This document shows positions 12,282 through 24,110 of a DNA stretch of 64,000 nt, piece by piece; positions within the stretch are counted from its first letter, which is position 1, and the number at the start of each line of letters is the position of its first letter. Under the pieces are notes generated by a model. It did no database searches, was not told the origin of the DNA, and was given only the letters and a program-made list of their open reading frames with translations. The stretch comes from Ananas comosus (Eukaryota; Streptophyta; Magnoliopsida; Poales; Bromeliaceae), in NCBI RefSeq assembly GCF_001540865.1, contig NC_033631.1, positions 3,578,824-3,642,823 on the forward strand, in the 5' to 3' direction. Position numbers and translations under genes: made by a program.

Positions 12282-13577
12282 ATGAAGAAGGCTATGGAAT
12301 TTGAGAAGTTGAATGAGAGTAATTGGCCCACCCCTGTGGTTTTGCCTTTTTCACTTTAGTACCCTGTGGTTTAAAGTGTATCAATTTAGTACCCAGTGGT
12401 TTCATACTTTCTCACTTTAGTACTCTTAGTTGATGAAAGTTACTTCGGGATCAACAAAGGTAAAGTCAAATTTGGGTTGTGGTTTAAAGTGCATCAATTT
12501 AGTACCCTATGATTACATTTTTCTCTTTTCGTTGGCTCCTCTGTTAATATTTTGTTAAATTATATACAAAAAACTTTAGATACCCTACCTAGGTTTATCG
12601 AATGTTTACTTTAGTACCCTTTAGTTTTAACTTTGTCACTGATTTTTTTTTTGCTCCGTTAATATTTCGTTAAATTATATACAAAAAACTTAAGATACCC
12701 TACATAGGTTTATCGAATATTCACTTTAGTACATTTTAATTTTAACTTTGTCACTGATTTAACGAAAAAAATTAATGAAATGGATAATAAAAAGAGAAAA
12801 ATGAAATCACAGGGTACTAACTTGATACACTTTAAACCACACGATACTAAAGTGAAAAAGTGTGAAACCACAGGGGTTAACTTGATACACTTTAAACCAC
12901 AGGGTACTAAAGTGAGAAAGTGTGAAACCACAAGGGAGGTATTTAAAGTTTACCCCAATTGGCCTATATGGAAAATCAGAATAGAGGATTATTTGGTTGC
13001 AAAAGAGCTTGATTTCCCAATATTGGGAAAAGGTGCAAAGCTCACTAGTATGGATAATCATGAATGGGATATACTTGATCGAAAATGTTTGGCGGCGATT
13101 AGGCCATGCATTTCATCATCAATCTTGTTTGATATCTATCAATGCAAGATCGCATCCGAATTGTGGGAGACTTTGGAGCAATCGTTTGAGCAATCTTCCG
13201 GTGTGAACATGATGCATGCAATGAAGAGACTCCTTCTCTTGAAGATGCAAGAAGGTTCTACTATTCGTAAGCATGTGAGTGAGTTCAACTCTATGCGGCA
13301 CAATTGAAGTCTTTTAAAATTAACCTTGACGAAGAAGTCCTTTGTTTACTACTTTTGAGTTTTTTACCTTCAAGTTGGGATACTCTTGTTACTATAGTGG
13401 CCAACACAATGGGGAACAAATTCAAGTTGAATGATATTGTTGCTTCATTGTCGAATGAGGAAACTCGCAAAGCTACAAATCAATTGTCTAGTGATTTGAG
13501 TCAAGCACTAACTATTTGTAATATACCGAACTTCTATAGTCATGAAGTTTTAGTGGATATTAGCTTGAAAAGCTATT
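12282..13577 (+). pseudogene. Copia gag, interrupted by a MITE and by a solo LTR
   Basis: The start ATG gives MKKAMEFEKLNESNWP. The frame is then broken by the MITE at 12329-12956 and resumes as WPIWKIRIEDYLVAKELDFP. Typical copia gag (UBN2-like) sequence follows: LWETLEQSFEQSSG, LLLLKMQEGSTIRKHVSEFN. A frameshift or stop lies near 13305, with continuation in another frame (LLSFLPSSWDTLV). The reading is cut at 13577 by the solo LTR. The gag tail and zinc knuckle resume after 16050. Confidence 0.85.
12329..12956. mobile_element. Foldback MITE in copia gag, TSD AATTGGCC
   Basis: Both ends carry inverted copies of segments such as CTTTAGTACCCTGTGGTTT and AAACCACAGGGTACTAAAG, and the units are repeated inside each arm. 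AATTGGCC occurs at 12321-12328 and again at 12957-12964, so an 8-bp TSD is likely. Removing the insert restores the gag reading (NESNWP joined to IWKIRIEDY). A relative lies at 29463-29826. Confidence 0.85.
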
Positions 13578-16050
13578 TAAAATAGTTCCGGTGATGTCGG
13601 AGTGCGTGGCATAGGTGTTTGGGCCTTGGAGAACAAGTTGAGAAGTTTTCAGCTCATTTCGAGCTGGAAGTGCTCTCGGGGTCCGGACCCTAGAGTCGGG
13701 GTCCGGATCTCGTACACACGGGTTGCCCAGAAATGGGGCATTTTGGTAAATTGGAGGCATAGGCTTATAAAGGAGAACCCTTCCTTCTCCTTCTTCCCCA
13801 GCCAACACAAAACACACACACACTTGAGAGAGAGAGAGAAGCTCTCCTTTCTCTCTCTAGCTTTCTCTCTTTCCCTCTCTAGATTTCTCTCCCAAACTTG
13901 GGGTTTTGGTGGAGAGCGAGCTCGGGAACGAGTGTGGAGTGGTGGATCGAGCCCTCGAGCGCTTGGTGGTGCGGCGTGCCTTCGATTCGAGGTTCGTATT
14001 TTGTTAAGAGTTTAGGATTTGGTTAAATCCTTTATGAATGGTATTCTAGAGGTTCCTAGACTATTCTAAGCATGTTCCTCCATAGATTTAGGATGATTTT
14101 GGAGGATATGAAATGCTAGGGTTTGGAAATGGAGGTTTTTGAATTATAGGGTTTTGAACCTAATTGATCTCCTAATTCTCTAATTGAAGGATTAAGGAGA
14201 GCCCCAGGCAACTCTAGGTTGGAGATCGGTGAGCATTCGGTGGTCGATTGCGAGTTCGAGCCGAATCGGGCGGCGTGTGCCGTATGAACCCGATTGCAAG
14301 TGTCTACAAGCAATCGGAAAGTATTGTGAGGTGGGTTGTACTTCACCGAAGTGACTAGGTCACTTCCATGCCAAAGTGAAGTATGGTTTATTGTTAATGC
14401 ATGTATATTATGGTAGGTTGTATATGATAATACGAATGCATGAATCATATTATGCTAGATGATGTTACCTACCATTGGATGACGATGATGATATCGGTAT
14501 GTGCATGAGATGCTAGAGGACATATGCATGTTGACATATTGTGAGAATATGCTAGATTCATATGAATGTGTACTTGGGTCGATAAACTCTAGGTTGATTA
14601 GAGAACTCGATAATTGAAAAACAAGGACATGTAAACTATGAATCCTAGATGTGGACAACTAGGATAACAAGTAGATTGAGTGGCATTGAACCTAGTGTCA
14701 TTGAATATAGGTTGAACAGTGAGCCTAGAGTCGAGATCTAGGTGGAAATGACATAGAACCTAGCGTGGTTGAACCTAGGTTATGACATGTAGTGATACCT
14801 ATCGTGGTTGAACCTAGGTTATGACATGTAGTGAACCTAGCGTGGTTGAATCTAGGTTGTGAATTATAGTGGTAGAAGGGCCACTAGAATATGCATGAGT
14901 CGAACCTAGAGAGGTCGAGATTATAGGGTATGAGGCTAACCCTTGAGATATGAAAAGTGGATTCCGGAATCCCTAGGATTGGTTGCTGTGAGTACGTGTG
15001 GTTCTCCTCGCTCGGCAGCGGATAGTGCTTGCGGGTACGTGTGGTTCTCCTCGCCCAGCAAGTGAGTTGGCAAGTGGAATGGCTAAAGGAATCATAACTG
15101 CGGGTATGTGTGGTTCTCCTCGCCCGGAAGTGATTTAACGGGTATGTGTGGTTCTCCTCGTCCGGTATCCCATGCGACAGGTGGTCACGGGGTTGGCGGT
15201 ATTTCCTCACCTGCTGGATGACCCATAGTTGAGAGGATTTTAGGCTGAGCTGCATGTGAGACGTCATTGACCTCGAGCCTGGCTGTGCGCGGTATTCTGC
15301 GGATGATTGACTCGAGACCGAGTCGGGTGGTTAGCTTAGCTAAGGTAGAAGAAACCTTAGGAGCAAATGATAAATGATATGGATCTAAGGTAGAGTAAAC
15401 CTTAGAAGCTAGTTGGATGAGCTGTGTGGATAGCGAGATAGAAAGTAGAATCAGTAGATCTACTTGCATTGTTACATGTTTGCATGTTGCATGTTGTGAG
15501 ACAGAAGCATGATAGCTGTTAGTTGCATAAATTATGTGATGATATATATATCTGTTGGACTAACATGTTGTTTTGCCTTCTTTAGACTTGATGGGTCGAG
15601 CTCTTTCCTTGGGTGGCTATACCCACTAGGAATTATATTTATATAGTTCTCACCCCACGTTTTTCAGGTTCATATGCAAGCGGCGCGGCGGCGCGAGGAA
15701 AGGGCGTAGCTCAGTAGATAGCGCCCTACCACTGAGACCAGAGATAGCAGTACCCCAAGTCGGCCTAGCTAGGGGTGTAGAAAAGAAAGAAACAAAATTG
15801 TAGTAACTTGATTGTATTTGGAAGTTGAATGTAATGCAAATGTAAAAAATTGAGACGAATGCTTGTAATAGCTTAGTATTTATGTTTGCGATACTTTCCT
15901 TATGCAATCTAGTTTAAATTCTGTTCGTGGTTGGAACCTCGCGAATTGTATAGATTGTGACGCCTAGGACGTACAGGAGAGACTCTATCTGTTCGGCGGT
16001 CTGTCGGCGTGCCCAAATCTGACCAAATAGGCGGGTTTCGGGGCGTAACA
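13578..16050 (+). mobile_element. Gypsy solo LTR, TSD CTATT
   Basis: The element ends CGGGGCGTAACA and is flanked by CTATT at 13573-13577 and 16051-16055. Its first bases (TAAAATAG) look like a start that lost two bases of the TG(T) terminus. It contains TCCGGA-core palindromes (about 13678-13710), a TATA box, a CT-rich leader, a hairpin module at 15621-15655 followed by TTTTTCAG, and the conserved tail GCCCAAATCTGACCAAAT. There is no internal region or second LTR, so it is a solo LTR left by LTR-LTR recombination. Confidence 0.88.
13765..13772 (+). promoter_or_regulatory. TATA box of the solo LTR at 13578
   Basis: TTATAAAG lies about 55 bp downstream of the TCCGGA palindromes and about 35-100 bp upstream of a long CT-rich stretch typical of an LTR transcript leader. 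Its activity is inferred. Confidence 0.55.
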
Positions 16051-17635
16051 CTATTGATGAAAGAGGAAGGTCACCGAAGCGAGACCAATATTCTAACACA
16101 AAGGGAAGGTCTCAAAATAAAGGAAGATCAAAATCACAAGGTAGAAAGCTTACTTATTGGTATTGCAAGAAGACGGGTTATGTGAGAAAGGATTGTTATG
16201 CTTTGAAAAATAAGCAAAAAGGTAAAGGCAAGGATGTCAAGAATAAAGCTAAAATCCGGTAGATCCAAGATCGAATTTTGGAATCCAATTCGGGATTTTC
16301 CTTGGGAGGTATCGGGAAGAAATTGCGCTTCGGATGGTGAAGGTGGAATCATATTAAGTGTTGCTTGCATGGTCCCTTCTTGTGCAAACACTTGGGTTTT
16401 GGATTCCGGTGCTTCTTTTCATATATGTCCGGATCGATCAAATTTTCCTACATACAAAGAAGTAGATCGTGAATTTGTTTATCTTGGTAATGATCGGGCA
16501 TATAAAATTATTGACATCGGTGACATTGTAATAAAGCAAACAAATGGTCAAAAGCATACATTGACAAATGTGCGTCATGTTCCGGAGATCACAAAGAACT
16601 TAATGTCGGCAGGACAATTGGATGATTCCGATTTTGTTCTCACTTTCGGAAAGGGCTCTTAGAAGATATCAAGGGATAGTATGACTATTTTGAAATGGCA
16701 AAAAGATGGAAGTCTCTATACACTTCATGAAACCGCGCAAAAAGGTAATGATTCAAATTTGATGGTTACTACTGCAAGCAAAGGCGAAAATATGCAAGTT
16801 TGGCATATTCGGCTTGGTCATCTAAGTGAGCATGGTATGAAGGTATTACAAGAACATAAACTTATTCTTTCCTTTGAGCATTCATTTCTTGATATTTTGT
16901 GAACATTGTATTATGGGAAAACAACATAGAGTTAACTTTAAAAGAAATGAGATGCATAGAAAGGGCAAGCAATTGGAATTGGTTTATTCCGATATTTGCG
17001 GTCCTTTCAACGTTAAGTCACTTGGAGGTGCATACTACTTTGTTACTTTATTAGATGATTATTCTAGAAAGTGTTGGATTTATCCTTTGGCTTCAAAAGA
17101 TCAAGTTTTTGAAACTTTAAAGAAATTTAAAGCCCGTGTTGAAAAGGAAAGTGACCATTTTATTAAGTGCTTGCAAACCGACAATGGTCGTGAATTTTGC
17201 TCTAGTGCCTTTGATGATTTTTGTTTTGATAATGGCATCAAAAGAGTGAAGACGGTTCCCTACACTCCGCAACAAAATGGGATCATTGGAAGAATGAACC
17301 GAACAATTGTGGAACGGATTTGAAGTATGTTGTCTCACTCCGGCCTACCAAAGTCTTTTTGGGCCGAAGCGGCAAATACGGCCGTTTACTTGATTAATAG
17401 ATCACCTAGTGTTACATTAGAAGGAGATATTCTGGAAATCATATGGAGTGACAAAGACATTTCCTATGCACACTTGAGAATATTTGGATATGAAGCTTAT
17501 GTTCATATTCCTAAACAAAGTAGAACAAAGCTTGATGTGAAATCAAGGAAATGTGTATTTCTTGGCTATAGAGGTGAAGAGTTGGGCTATAGGCTTTGAG
17601 ATCCCGTTGTTAGAAAAACTATTCGGAGCCGAGAT
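16051..17635 (+). pseudogene. Copia gag tail, protease and integrase (broken)
   Basis: After CTATT the gag tail resumes (DERGRSPKRDQYSN), followed by a zinc knuckle that has lost its first Cys and its His (YWYCKKTGYVRKDC). Protease is visible as WVLDSGASFHICPD (catalytic D-S-G). A stop lies at 16660. The integrase has HIRLGHLSEHG and CEHCIMGKQ (HHCC zinc region), YSDICGP and TDNGREF (two catalytic Asp). At the third position the usual Glu of the NGxxER motif reads NGIIGR, so the DDE triad is lost. Frameshifts occur near 16880 and 17323. The reading stops at the solo LTR target GAGAT (17631-17635). Confidence 0.88.
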
Positions 17636-17805
17636 TGTAAGGGAAGTGAATTCTCGAAATTCGAGGATTAGACTTCATTTAAAATCGACTAATTATCGAG
17701 TGTGTAGGCTTCGGAAAGTCCGAAGGTGCTTGAAATGCATAAAGTGCATTAAGGAAGAGTCCGCGAGAGCATCAGTGCAAAATCTGCACTAGACAGAATT
17801 TGCTC

Positions 17806-18177
17806 TCGGGGACCGGTCCCTGGTAGGGAGAGACCGGTCCCCGAGGCTATGGGCTACGGGGTTGCTTGATGCAACTGGTCCCTTGGATCAGTGGGACCGG
17901 TCTCCCAGCGCGCAATAAGCGAGAGAAGCTGAAATTTGGCTAAGTCCCGAAAATCCAACTCTCGGGAACCGGTCTCTCAGGCAAGGACCGGTCGCCCGGG
18001 GACCGGTCTCTCAGGCTGAGATCGGTTCCTGAACGCGAAATTCCCTTTGCCCGAATAGGAGGCTCTCAGGGACCGATCTCCCCGCCCTGGGACCGGTCCC
18101 TTACTGCGAAAATGCCCAGTGAGGGTTGTTTTGTAAAGTAGAAAGTTGAGGGGCTTAATTGCAAAAACGCCTATATG
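17806..18177 (+). promoter_or_regulatory. ACCGGT palindrome cluster and TATA-like box in LTR U3
   Basis: At least six words of the form GGGACCGGTCTC or GGACCGGTCCC lie between 17806 and about 18100, followed by CTATATG at 18171-18177 and then a CT-rich leader. The arrangement of palindromes, then TATA, then CT tract is repeated in other LTRs of the window. A regulatory role is inferred from position only. Confidence 0.55.
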
Positions 18178-18896
18178 AGGGCTTGGGGGACCACTTTTCT
18201 CCCTCACTCTCTCATTTTCTCTCCACCCTCTCACACTTTTCTCCCTCTCTCTCTCTAGAAAGAAAAGAAAGGGAAGAAGAAGGAGAAGAAGAAGGAGGAG
18301 AAGAAGTAGAAGAAGAAGAAGACAAAGAGGAAGATCATCTCCTTCCTTCTCTCCCTCAAGCTTGGAGAAGCTTTTGGAGGTAAGCCCTAAACCCTACCAT
18401 GGTGGATTCTTGGAGCTTGGGTTTTATTGCTTAGAAATGGTTTGAATGGGACCTAATGGAGTTAAATGGATGGTTCTAGCTCGAATCCGAGGCTTGAACC
18501 ACAGATTTCTCTATCGTTACCAATCTAAGGCACGTTTTGGGATTTTTGGAAATCTAGGGTTTTGATCTGTTTTGATGGATTGTAAACCTAATTGCTGGGT
18601 CTGCGAACGCGTGGGCGGAGACGGTTCGTCGATACCACGAGCGAGTGAGGAGATATCGCCGAAACAAGCGCTCGAGGGTGCGGATTGGCTCGAAGAGTCG
18701 ACGCGACGACCAAGGATCGCGACGTCGAGTTTACTAGCTACACGGCACTACCAAAAGGTGGGGGGGTGCCATCCCGAAGCAGTTGAACTGCTCCCTATGT
18801 CTAAGTCATCATGTTGATCAAGTGCATATTGTAAAATCGCATTATAGGGTGCTGAATGTAATTATTACATATTATTGCATGCTAGTGTTAGCTTAG

Positions 18897-19062
18897 TGTG
18901 ACGCCCCAACTTTCCAGGGGGTCACCCATCCTAGGACTACTCCCGTCCTAGCACGCTTAACTCTCTTAACCTCTTGGGTCTAGCCACCACCCAAAATGCT
19001 TAAGCCGGGTTAAGAGTTTAGCTCTATTATATCTCATATATAGGACTATCTGGGGTCTCACA
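18897..19062 (-). mobile_element. TRIM solo LTR, TSD CTTAG
   Basis: 166 bp from TGTGACGCCCC to GGGTCTCACA, flanked by CTTAG at 18892-18896 and 19063-19067. Its reverse complement matches the LTRs of the TRIM at 37904-38447, including AGAGTTAA and the CCTAGGATGGGTGACC segment. This is the third nesting level: TRIM solo LTR in a gypsy solo LTR in copia. Confidence 0.92.
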
Positions 19063-20350
19063 CTTAGCTTCGTGGATATAGCGTTGAACCTAGTATGCAT
19101 GAGTTGAACATGAGATAGTTAACCCTATATGTGATGAATGTGTTACGTGAATGAAAACCTAGTGTGGAATAACTAGTATATGAGAACATTGAACTTTGAC
19201 GAGTGGCATCTAATTAATGTTAACCATGACGAGTGGCATCTAGTTAATGTTAAGTTGTTAACCTATGATGAGTAGCTATGAGAACCTTAGTGTGGTTAGT
19301 AACACTAGATTGATGTGTATGGAATTTGCTTGCGTATTATGGTGATGCTATCCTTAGTCGATAGGAGGTTCCCATTTTATGAGGATTTGGATCGAGCTCA
19401 CATAGCCTGTCTGCGCCTGGTGTGGTAGCTCCACACAGGTAGTGCACTCAGGAGTTGTCACCCAATGAGGGCTAATATAATTGCCCTTGGACTAAAGTAT
19501 CTGTCCGCAGGCGGTCTCGGGGGTAGTTGAGCAGTGGGACTCCTCCCCTATGAGACTTACACACGTGAGATTTGGGAGCGAGCCTTGAGTTCGCCAAATG
19601 ATTGGGTAACCTGATGAGTTACATTGTTATTGTGCATAGTAGCTTAGTACTTTGCTTTGCCTTATGTTGCATGCATGCATTACTATGGATTGAGGCATAG
19701 ATAGACGTTCTTTTCATACTTGCTTAATTATCGTTAATGCTTTCAATTCAGCATAGCTATCTATCTGTCTGCATATCTATATGTGCCTGCTTAGACCTAG
19801 TGGGGAGATCGGCGGAGTCGGCGGCCGAGCCCATTGGGAACTATGGAAGATAGTTCTCACTCCACTTTTTACAGGTCCGAGTTCGAGTAGCCCCGGCGAG
19901 CGCGAGGATCGTGGCAAGGGCATAGCGCCCTAGCGGTATTAGTACATAGCTTTACTTCCTTTTTGCATTAGCACTACCCTGTACTTATGTTGGAGAGTAG
20001 ATGATGTATAGGGTGAGGTTTTGAGAGAGAGTTGTATATAAATACATGTTTTGAAAGAAACAAATTGTAATAAATGAATCAAAGTTTAAAGGAGTTCAAT
20101 AGTTAAGTATCTCTCTTTCGTTCACTTGTATGCCTTACTTGTGATGCTTGCTCTTGGTTGATAAGCACTGTTTGTGCTTCGTTGTCGTTGTTTGATCATG
20201 TATGTAATCAAGTGTATTTCCTGGGAACTTGTGTACATGATCTCGTCATTGTAGCCTTGGGCGGACAGGAGAGGTGCTGTCCGTTCGGCGTCCGTTCGCC
20301 GCGCCCGAACCGGACCAAATTGGTAGCGGGCTCGGGGCGGGGGCGTGAAA

Positions 20351-22211
20351 GAGATGTTGTGTTTAGAGAAGATATAATATTTAAAGAAGGCACGGAAGAA
20401 TAGCAAAAGAAAGATAAATTTGCTGTTGATGTACAAGTTGATAGTTCTTCTCAAAATGTACATGATGTTGGTCATGATGATAATGCTGATCATGAAGAAA
20501 GTACACAATCTAGTGAAAGTCCGCATGATTCTCATGAGAGCGAGAACGATATGTCTACCCCGCTGACACATGAGTTGAGAAGATCAACTAGGCTACATAA
20601 ACCCACCTAAAGGTATTCTCCCTTCTTGTATTATGCTTTATTTATTAATTTGGGTGGGCCCGAGTGTTTTCAGGAAGCAAAAGATTGTCCCGAAAAAGCA
20701 AAGTGGCAAAGGGCAATAGAGGGTGAGATGGATTCCTTACATCAAAACCATATTTGGGAGTTGGTGAAGCGTCCGGTCCAAAAGAAAGCATTGAAAAATT
20801 GATTGGTTTATATGATCAAGAATAAAGCCGATGGATCCAAGAGATATAAGGCAAGGCTTGTTGTTAAGGGCTATGGACAAAAGCAAGGTATTGACTTCAA
20901 TGAAATATTTGCTCCCGTTGTTAAGTATTGCTCAATTAGAGTTGTTTTATCCTTGGTTGCAAATTGGATCTTGAGCTTGAATAACTTGATATTAAAATTG
21001 CTTTTTTGCATGGTGATTTAGATGAAGAAATTTACATGTTTCAACCTGAAGGCGTTGTAGAAGCTAATTCTAATTTAGTATGTAAACTAAAGAAGGAATT
21101 GTATGGTTTAAAGCAAGTATCTAGACAATGGTATAAGAAGTTTGATTCTTTCATGCAAGATGAAGGCTACAAAAGATGTGATTTTGATCATTGTGTTTAT
21201 TTTAAAGGCTCAACATACGATTCTTTCACTATTTTGTTACTATATGTCGATGACATGTTGATTGCTGGCAATGATCAAAATGATATTACAAAGTTGAAGC
21301 TTGATATGTCGAAGAGATTTGCTACTAAGGATCTTGGTGAAGCAAAGAAATTTTGGGCATGCAAATTAAAAAGGTTATAGAGCATGGCAAGTTGTGGCTT
21401 AGTCAATCAAGCTATATTTTCAAAGTTTTTGAAAGGTTTGAGATGAATGATTGTAAGCCGGTTTCCACACCATTAGCCGAACATTTCAAATTATCCAAGA
21501 AGAACTCTCCAAAGAATGAGATCGATAGAGATAAAACGAAGAATGTTCCTTATAATTCCGCCGTTGGAAGTTTGATGTATGCTATGGTTTGTACAAGACC
21601 GAATATAGCTTATGCGGTTGGACTTATTTTAAGATATATGTCTAATCCAGAATGGGGGCATTGGCAAGCCGTTAAATGGATTCTTCGATACTTGAAGGGC
21701 ACACAAAATGTTTGCTTGTGTTTTGGTGGAACTTTTTTAGAGGTGAATGGATATGTTGATTTTGATCATGTCGGTTGTAGAGAGGCAAGAAAGTCCACTA
21801 CGGGATATGATTTTACATTTGAAGGTAGTGCAGTTAGTTGGATATCTAGGTTGCAAGACATAGTTGCTTTGTCTTTTACGGAAGCTGAATATGTTGTCTT
21901 GACCGAGGCGGCAAAGGAAATGATTTAGTTAAAGCGATTTCTTGCACAATTTGGAGTGAAGCAAAATAAATATGTTGTGCATTGTGATAATCAAAGTGCA
22001 ATTCATCTTGCAAAGAATGTGGCATATATATCACTCCCGAACTAAGCATATCGATGTTCGCTTTCACTTTATTCGAATGGCATTAGATCGTCAATATTTG
22101 GATGTGGAGAAAATCGATACAAATACAAACCTTGCAGATATGTTGACAAAGGTTGTTCCTATGAAAAAGCTCATATTTTGTAGGAAGCACTCCAGATTGA
22201 TCAAAATGTAG
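20351..22211 (+). pseudogene. Copia reverse transcriptase and RNase H (broken)
   Basis: The reading starts RDVVFREDIIFKEGTEE and includes the RT entry AKWQRAIEGEMDSL. Motifs seen are ARLVVKGYGQKQGIDF, KKELYGLKQVSRQWY and LLYVDDMLIAG (the YVDD active site). RNase H shows VGSLMYAMVCTRPNIAYAVG, EARKSTTGYDF and SFTEAEYVVLTEAAKE, then CDNQSAIHLAKN. Stops lie at about 20800 and 21928. Frameshifts lie near 21000 and 21355, and further damage is near 22040. Parts of three frames are needed to read it. Confidence 0.9.
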
Positions 22212-22288
22212 ATGGAGTGGTTGGAGAACAATGCATTGTGATGAAGCTCATTTGATGGATGGAGATTACTTGAAGGATGAAGATTTTG

Positions 22289-22304
22289 CCTTCAAGTAGG
22301 AGAT
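22289..22304 (+). other. Polypurine tract of the copia element
   Basis: The purine-rich AAGTAGGAGAT directly precedes the 3' LTR and would prime plus-strand synthesis. Confidence 0.7.
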
Positions 22305-22949
22305 TGTTGAGCTAATTACATTGGGCCTATTTGTTATTTGGGCCTTGTTATTTGGGCTATGTAATTTGGTGAAGTCAAAATCTCCTCTATATTTTTTTAT
22401 TATATATGTGGGCCCCTATTTGTAAGCCTTTGGATCATAGTTCTTTTGATCCAAAGGCCCATATTAATAGCTTCTTCTCTTAGGAGCTTAAGTGGGACAT
22501 TAGAATATTAGAGAGAAAAAAAGAGAGAGAACTAGAGAGCGAGAAAAGAAGTGGGAGAAAAAAGAGAAAATCCTGGAGCTTGGTTTTGATCTTAGTTCTA
22601 TCAAGAAGGAGGTGGGATCTTCTTTGTGAGGTGTGGTTTACACCATTTGAGTAGAACTAGAGATTGTTGGAGCTCTCTTTTTATACCTTGGAGTTAAGGT
22701 GTTATTTCTCCCATTTGAATCTCTCTTGTAATCTTCAAGTTTATAGTGAAAGTTTTTTTTGCATTGTTCTTCCGTGGATGTAGGCATTGCCGAACCACGT
22801 AAATACTTGTGTTCCTGTGGTTTTGTTTATTTTGTTATTGTTCTTGTGCTTAGCTCTCAATTTGATACTTGCAGAGAGTGGATTGTGAAATTGCCCGCCA
22901 AATATTTGTGAAATTGCCATCAATATTTTTTCATCCTCATTTAACAACA
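22305..22949 (+). repeat. 3' LTR of the copia element
   Basis: 645 bp, starting TGTTGAGC and ending ACAACA. The TSD CTAAT follows at 22950-22954. It differs from the 5' LTR by scattered substitutions, as expected for an old insertion. Confidence 0.93.
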
Positions 22950-23250
22950 CTAATCCTTTAACCAATCCAAATCACTTTCAAAGATATCAATATGTATTTA
23001 AACGCCATCAACACTATATAAACTTACCAAGTATCGTAAATTCATATTTTGAGTCTTCGAGTTTTCAAACTTTTCGATAGTGTTTGGATTGGGTACAAGA
23101 GGGGGGATAAGGGGGTTATCCCCCCTCTTGTACCCAAACACTATTTTTGGTAGGTGGGAACACTTGTTCCCACCTACCCGGTACAACCGGATACAAGGTG
23201 TACCGGGTACAAGGTGGGAACTGGGGTGGAACAAGTTGTTCCACCCCGGG

Positions 23251-23253
<3 letters not shown>

Positions 23254-23312
<59 letters not shown>
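23254..23312. repeat. (GA)n microsatellite
   Basis: About 29 GA units. The second copy after the n (23732-23764) has about 16, so the two copies differ in length, as allelic or collapsed repeats often do. Confidence 0.95.
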
Positions 23313-23315
<3 letters not shown>

Positions 23316-23728
23316 TTTTTATTTTAAATTTAAATTTAAAAATTTATAATTTAAATTTATAATTTAAAATTTTAAAGTTTAAATTTTAAATTTGATATTT
23401 TNCATCAATATTTTTTCATCCTCATTTAACAACACTAATCCTTTAACCAATCCAAATCACTTTCAAAGATATCAATATGTATTTAAACGCCATCAACACT
23501 ATATAAACTTACCAAGTATCGTAAATTCATATTTTGAGTCTTCGAGTTTTCAACTTGAACTTTTCGATAGTGTTTGGATTGGGTACAAGAGGGGGGATAA
23601 GGGGGTTATCCCCCCTCTTGTACCCAAACACTATTTTTGGTAGGTGGGAAACCTACCCGGTACAACCGGATACAAGGTGCGGGTACAAGGTGGGAACTGG
23701 GGTGGAACAAGTTGTTCCACCCCGGGTA

Positions 23729-23759
<31 letters not shown>

Positions 23760-23767
<8 letters not shown>

Positions 23768-24110
23768 TAAATTTAAATTTAAATTTTAAATAAATTTTAA
23801 ATTTTAAATTTAAAATTTAAAAATTAAAAATATCAAATTTATAATTTATAATTTTAAATTTTAAATTATAAATTTTAAATTTGATATTTTAAAATTTAAA
23901 TTTAAATTTTAAATAAATTTTAAATTTTAAATTCGATATTTTATATCTTTCAAATTTAAATTTGGTCCGAAATTTAAAATTAGATATGTAAAATTAAAAT
24001 TTTAAAAATTAAATTTTAAATTTAATTTCAAAATTTAAAATTTAAAAGTTCAATTTTTCAATTTAAAATTTTCAGTTTAAAAATTTAAATTCAATTATAG
24101 AGTAATATTA
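23760..24110. repeat. AAATTT-rich low-complexity DNA
   Basis: Almost pure A/T in which AAATTTAAA and TTTAAAATTTAAA words repeat in both orientations. No coding or RNA signal. Confidence 0.8.

Larger units (their letters stand above)
17636..20350 (+). mobile_element. Gypsy solo LTR, TSD GAGAT, with a nested TRIM solo LTR
   Basis: 2715 bp from TGTAAGGGAAGTG to GGGGGCGTGAAA, flanked by GAGAT at 17631-17635 and 20351-20355. Removing it restores copia coding (RSR to RDVVFREDIIFKEG). It has a cluster of GGGACCGGTCCC-type palindromes (17806-18110), TATATG at 18172, a CT-rich leader, a donor-like GGAG/GTAAGC at 18379-18385, hairpin 19830-19860 and ACTTTTTACAG at 19865-19874. A 166-bp TRIM solo LTR sits at 18897-19062. 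The 3' tail (ACCGGACCAAATTGG) is shared with the LTRs ending at 16050 and 60330. Confidence 0.92.
11567..22949 (+). mobile_element. Ty1/copia LTR retrotransposon, complete ends but inactivated, with nested insertions
   Basis: LTRs at 11567-12215 and 22305-22949 share start (TGTTSAGCTAATTAC) and end (CATTTAACAAYA). The 5-bp TSD CTAAT is present at 11562-11566 and 22950-22954. Domain order is gag, protease, integrase, RT, RNase H, which is the copia order. Nested in it are a MITE (12329-12956) and two gypsy solo LTRs (13578-16050 and 17636-20350). After removing the insertions the body is about 5.6 kb, normal for copia. Several stops and frameshifts and a changed integrase catalytic residue show it is dead. 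Confidence 0.95.

Noticed and set aside
15698..15760. tRNA-like GGGCGTAGCTCAGTAGATAG
   Set aside because: It has an A-box-like start but no T-arm or acceptor pairing, and the same region (GGCAAGGGCATAGCGCCCTA) is a conserved part of the gypsy LTRs at 19915 and 59900. It is LTR sequence, not a tRNA gene.
23080..23362. Frames through the (GA)n tract
   Set aside because: Arg-Glu repeats translated from a microsatellite in a MITE.
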